From: Pseudoalteromonas sp. NBT06-2
GTDB taxonomy: Bacteria; Pseudomonadota; Gammaproteobacteria; Enterobacterales; Alteromonadaceae
DNA: 64,000 bases
Direction of reading: 5' to 3'
Assembly: GCF_002276045.1 (NCBI RefSeq)
Contig: NZ_NQMR01000006.1
Coordinates: 1 to 64,000, forward strand
In this document: positions 60,865 through 64,000 of the stretch, in pieces
Layout of the letters: each line of letters begins with the position of its first letter
Numbering within the stretch: the stretch's first letter is position 1
Position numbers and translations under genes: made by a program
The notes under the pieces: model-generated
Database searches by the model: none
Told to the model about the DNA's origin: nothing
The model's input: the letters and a program-made list of their open reading frames with translations, nothing else

Positions 60865-62457
60865 ATGTATAGTAAAAATTTAATTCCAATTTTGAACGTA
60901 GGAGCTGAGGTTAATCAGTTTAGCCCTCATGGTTTAGATTCATTAGACCCATTACCAAATAAAGATGAATTTGTTTCTTCAGCTCCAACATTAAATGAGC
61001 CTCGTACTAGTGCATATACTATATATGTTGATTTACCTGATACTGATGAGGAAATGTTACTAGTACACGGATATTTAGGTCATAGAATTAAAGTTAATAA
61101 AGATATTGCAATGTATTTAAGGGCTAATGAAGATAAACGTCCACCTAGACCTCTTTATGGTGAGTGGAAAGACCTTGAATATCGTGATATGAAAGTAGAA
61201 AAGCCAGAAAGTGAAATTATCACATCTTTGCGAAAAAAAGGCTTTTTAACGCTTAGAACACAAGAGCAAGAGCACAGTTTTTTCAAACAGTATGCTACTA
61301 ACAAAGCAAATACTATGATAAAGCAAGCGCCATATTACCTAATAATGCCTACATATTCATGTAACTTAAGGTGTCCTTATTGTTTTCAGGATCACATGCG
61401 TACAGACCCTAATTACAGTCATTTATTAAAAAAAATGACACCTGAAACTGTTGATTTAGTTTTTGATAATTTGCCTGTATTAGAAGCTCGCCATAACTTT
61501 GTTGCTGACGAAAAACATGTACGTACTTTTAAGTTTTTCGGTGGTGAACCGTTACTTAAAGAGAATCGAGATATTATTGAATATACCATGAATCGAGCGC
61601 GTGCAGAGGGTAAAGCTAAATTTCTAGCTATCAGTAATGGCACAGATCTACAACACTATAAGGATTTACTTGGACCCGAAGGGATTTCTGAGATCCAGAT
61701 CACTTTTGATGGCACACCAAAAGAGCATGATAAACGCAGAATTTACCCTGATGGTACAGGAAGTTTTGAGCTAATTAGTCAAAATATACAGCTAGCTTTA
61801 GATTTAGGGGTGAAAATTATAGGGCGTATAAATGTTGATAAAAATAATTTAACTGATTTACCAGAGTTAGCTGATGTTATTAGTGAGAAAGGATGGGGAA
61901 AATATTCAAATTTTGGTGTTTATTTAGCTGTTATCGTTGCACACAATGAACAGACAAGTGATACGGAATGTTTCGGTACCCGAGAGTTAAACCATGCATT
62001 TATTAAATTAAAGGAACAATATCCAAAGCTTGATATGTTTCAATTTGATGGTGATGCAATGAAAAAGAAAGCGCGTAGAGTGTTCGAAACCAACAAAGAA
62101 AATTCACCACAACTCCCTCAATTTTGCGGTGCACATAACAAAATGTACGTTATTGATGCATTTGCTGATATTTATGCGTGTTATGAAAAAACTGGAGATG
62201 AAAAAATACGCATAGGATATTTTGATCAAAAATCAGGTTTAAATATCCATAAAAAAAATGAATGTGATTGGCGCTCTCGTACCGTAGCTTCTAATCCTAT
62301 TTGCTCTCAATGTCGATATGCTTTTTATTGTGGTGGAGGTTGCGCAATAAACGCAGAAGTAAGGACTGGGAAAATGCATGCAAACTTCTGTGATTCATAT
62401 GGAAAGCGGTTTAGAGAAAGTGTTGCTGAAGCATATTTAGAGAGTAAACAGGCGTGA
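60865..62457 (+). CDS. radical SAM/SPASM peptide maturase
   Basis: A 530-residue radical SAM enzyme. The [4Fe-4S] motif is CNLRCPYC with Cys166, 170 and 173, GGEP is at 226-229, and the C-terminal SPASM cysteines are 421, 439, 480, 483, 489, 493 and 509 (spacing C-x2-C-x5-C-x3-C, the SPASM pattern). Residues 50-130 form a small N-terminal domain (YTIYVDLPDTDEEMLLVHGY) that could bind the leader as an RRE-like module; this is inference. Such enzymes install thioether, C-C or C-O crosslinks or epimerise peptides. The ATG follows a strong gaggggga. It is coupled to the glycosyltransferase by a 4-base overlap, and a candidate precursor lies 161 bases beyond. Confidence 0.9.
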   Translation: MYSKNLIPILNVGAEVNQFSPHGLDSLDPLPNKDEFVSSAPTLNEPRTSAYTIYVDLPDTDEEMLLVHGYLGHRIKVNKDIAMYLRANEDKRPPRPLYGEWKDLEYRDMKVEKPESEIITSLRKKGFLTLRTQEQEHSFFKQYATNKANTMIKQAPYYLIMPTYSCNLRCPYCFQDHMRTDPNYSHLLKKMTPETVDLVFDNLPVLEARHNFVADEKHVRTFKFFGGEPLLKENRDIIEYTMNRARAEGKAKFLAISNGTDLQHYKDLLGPEGISEIQITFDGTPKEHDKRRIYPDGTGSFELISQNIQLALDLGVKIIGRINVDKNNLTDLPELADVISEKGWGKYSNFGVYLAVIVAHNEQTSDTECFGTRELNHAFIKLKEQYPKLDMFQFDGDAMKKKARRVFETNKENSPQLPQFCGAHNKMYVIDAFADIYACYEKTGDEKIRIGYFDQKSGLNIHKKNECDWRSRTVASNPICSQCRYAFYCGGGCAINAEVRTGKMHANFCDSYGKRFRESVAEAYLESKQA

Positions 62458-63584
62458 ACATTCTATTTTGCAGTTTAAACCGTAGAGGATTCATTAATCC
62501 GATGATTGGTTTAGCTTTACGATTGCAAAAAGTGGGTCATACGGTTGCTTTTATTTGTGATATGAGTTGTGAAGGATTGCTAAATGAGCAAGGACTGGCT
62601 CGGATCCCGCGAGGTGATATTGATGGTCATAGCTTTTTAATTAAAAAGTGGGCTGAACCCGTTTTTTGTGCAATCCAAGCTAAACATACTCAGTATGCGT
62701 TAAGTCAATTTTCAGCAGATTTAATTGTAACGCAGCCTCTGGCAATGGGATGTATTTTCGTAGCCAAAAAAGCACAAATAAAACATGCCACAATAGGTTT
62801 TTTTTCTCCATTATGGCTAGATAAAACCTATAGTCAGGTTAGTAATATCGATACATCTCTGTGTAATTTAAGAAAATGGAGAGCGCAAAATTTACTTGAT
62901 TTATATAATCGTTTTTGCCGATATTTAGGTATCAATGAATCCCAATATGTAACGCATAGTAATGAATTACTTGGTGATGCGCATTTGGTTCGAAATTACT
63001 CAGAACATTTGAGCGCACACCTTCCTAAAAACTACTTTGTTATAGGTAGCATGCTTTGGGAGGAGGAACCTGATGAAGTAATACGTAATTGGGTAGCTGA
63101 TGCTAAGCGTAAGAATAAAAAAATTATTTATATTCAGCATGGGCAGCGTTTTCATCAAGATAGTTTTTGGGATCAGATAGATGGCTGGGCATGTAATGAG
63201 CAATTCGCAATCGCTGTTAGCTTTGGAGATTTTATCGAGGATGGCGCAATACATCATAAAAACGTGCTTGCAAAACCTTATATACCTCAAAGCTTCATGA
63301 TGAAAAATGCATGTTTTGCGATAACTAATGGACATACAACTTCAGTTCTGGGTGCGATTGAAAGTGGTATTGATATGGCTGTTTTTACTGTTAAAGGTGA
63401 GACCGTTGATAATGGTGTTTTATGTGAAAATCTACCTAATTTTTATGTGTTTGATGAGAGTGATTCAGAAGTACCAGATTTGAGCCTTATTATAAAACAC
63501 AGGCTTAAAGACAAAATAACACCTCTCAAAAGAGATGATTTTTTTGCAGCTACACAAGTAATAGATAACTTGTTACAAAATTAA
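62454..63584 (+). CDS. GT-B fold (MGT-like) glycosyltransferase
   Basis: A 376-residue enzyme starting at GTG inside the radical SAM stop (GTGA overlap). The N-terminal acceptor domain begins NILFCSLNRRGFINPMIGLA, like family-1 glycosyltransferases (G-I-NP-hydrophobic). The C-terminal donor domain has KKIIYIQHGQRFHQ near 222-234 and TNGHTTSVLGAIESGIDM at 291-308, a counterpart of the HGG-x-T donor loop with the first His-Gly-Gly replaced by Asn-Gly-His. NDP-sugar use is inferred. Its coupling to a peptide maturase suggests it glycosylates the same peptide. No signal or membrane segment is seen. Confidence 0.85.
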   Translation: MNILFCSLNRRGFINPMIGLALRLQKVGHTVAFICDMSCEGLLNEQGLARIPRGDIDGHSFLIKKWAEPVFCAIQAKHTQYALSQFSADLIVTQPLAMGCIFVAKKAQIKHATIGFFSPLWLDKTYSQVSNIDTSLCNLRKWRAQNLLDLYNRFCRYLGINESQYVTHSNELLGDAHLVRNYSEHLSAHLPKNYFVIGSMLWEEEPDEVIRNWVADAKRKNKKIIYIQHGQRFHQDSFWDQIDGWACNEQFAIAVSFGDFIEDGAIHHKNVLAKPYIPQSFMMKNACFAITNGHTTSVLGAIESGIDMAVFTVKGETVDNGVLCENLPNFYVFDESDSEVPDLSLIIKHRLKDKITPLKRDDFFAATQVIDNLLQN

Positions 63585-63744
63585 AATTATCTAGGGTTAT
63601 TTTAATTTGCTTTGCATTTTAAAAATAACAAAGAGCAAAAGAATTTTTTATTGTTCGAACAGATGTTTAGCTAATGTCAAAGCGAATAATAGATTTACTA
63701 AGCGGCCACTTTTTGGCTATTGATATTTAATAAGGAAAGTCATT

Positions 63745-63900
63745 ATGAAAAATGAAAAACTAGAAAATGTTACAGCAGAAGAACAAGAAATAAATTTAGA
63801 TGAAATTTCAGCTGAAGAGCTAGAAGCGCAAGCTGGTGGTTTAATGCCATCAATGATTGATGATTGTAATGGTACCTTTACTTGTGTCACATATGATTAA
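63745..63900 (+). CDS. candidate RiPP precursor peptide 3 (AQAGG type, two-Cys core)
   Basis: A 51-residue peptide with a very acidic leader (MKNEKLENVTAEEQEINLDE, then ISAEELEAQAGG) and a 19-residue core, LMPSMIDDCNGTFTCVTYD. The leader ends in a double glycine after a helix, the usual C39-peptidase cleavage site. The core holds Cys41 and Cys47, one Ser and three Thr that are plausible sites for a thioether link and for sugar addition. The ribosome site taaggaaag lies 8 bases before the ATG. It lies 161 bases after the glycosyltransferase, and is the best substrate candidate for both upstream enzymes. It is too short for most gene callers. Confidence 0.85.
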   Translation: MKNEKLENVTAEEQEINLDEISAEELEAQAGGLMPSMIDDCNGTFTCVTYD

Positions 63901-64000
63901 TATTTTAATCTAATAAATATTACTAACTAAAATAACTACCACATAAGGTGTTAATTATGAGTAATCACTACAAGTGATTGTAATAGTAACTTTCTACGTG

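Noticed and set aside
60684-60866. 60-residue minus-strand ORF over the maturase promoter
   Set aside because: Overlaps the divergent promoter and maturase start, composition is Lys/Leu-rich noise without a leader or core pattern.
63958-63978. Six-codon ORF (MSNHYK) with flanking aatcact/agtgatt palindrome at the right edge
   Set aside because: Too short to be a credible peptide gene; probably part of the next intergenic region, whose continuation is not visible.

Overview
This window is chromosomal DNA of a low-GC marine gammaproteobacterium, most likely an Alteromonadales member of the Colwelliaceae type. That placement is inferred from gene order, AT-rich codon use and protein style; no search was run. 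It spans the origin of replication and its housekeeping neighbourhood, and ends in an accessory segment that looks like a peptide natural-product (RiPP) locus.

Positions 1-13050 hold the yrd/def island: yrdA, yrdB, aroE and a truncated hemoglobin; then hemF, tsaC, yrdD, smg, dprA and a LysM protein on the minus strand; then def-fmt-rsmB-trkA running the other way. About 1.1 kb of decayed insertion sequences (an IS630-type transposase split by an IS110-type fragment) separates the hemoglobin from hemF. Positions 13400-29500 hold trkH-yigZ-pepQ-slt (minus), fadBA (plus), a divergent histidine kinase/response regulator pair, tusA, a carbohydrate-binding-like lipoprotein and glyQS. A broken IS1595-type transposase follows.

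Positions 30780-55920 are the origin block: gyrB-recF-dnaN-dnaA (minus), then rpmH-rnpA-yidD-yidC-mnmE (plus), mioC, an E. coli-style oriC between mioC and mnmG, mnmG-rsmG-parA-parB, and the full ATP synthase operon atpIBEFHAGDC. Dam sites (GATC) are dense in oriC, upstream of mioC, within mnmG and in the dnaA promoter region. Two near-perfect parS palindromes lie inside recF. Four copies of a short inverted-repeat element (MITE) sit in intergenic gaps at 131, 13098, 37681 and 42475.

Positions 56060-64000 are accessory and even more AT-rich: a membrane-anchored winged-helix/beta-propeller regulator, a 47-residue peptide with an IAGG motif, a secreted HlyD-like fragment, a GlxA-type AraC regulator, a minus-strand 56-residue peptide with a GGG motif, a radical SAM/SPASM peptide maturase translationally coupled to a GT-B glycosyltransferase, and a 51-residue peptide whose AQAGG motif precedes a short core with two cysteines. 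The last three plus-strand genes form a plausible radical SAM plus glycosyltransferase RiPP pathway. Its transporter and leader peptidase would lie beyond the right edge. This is the most likely undescribed system here.
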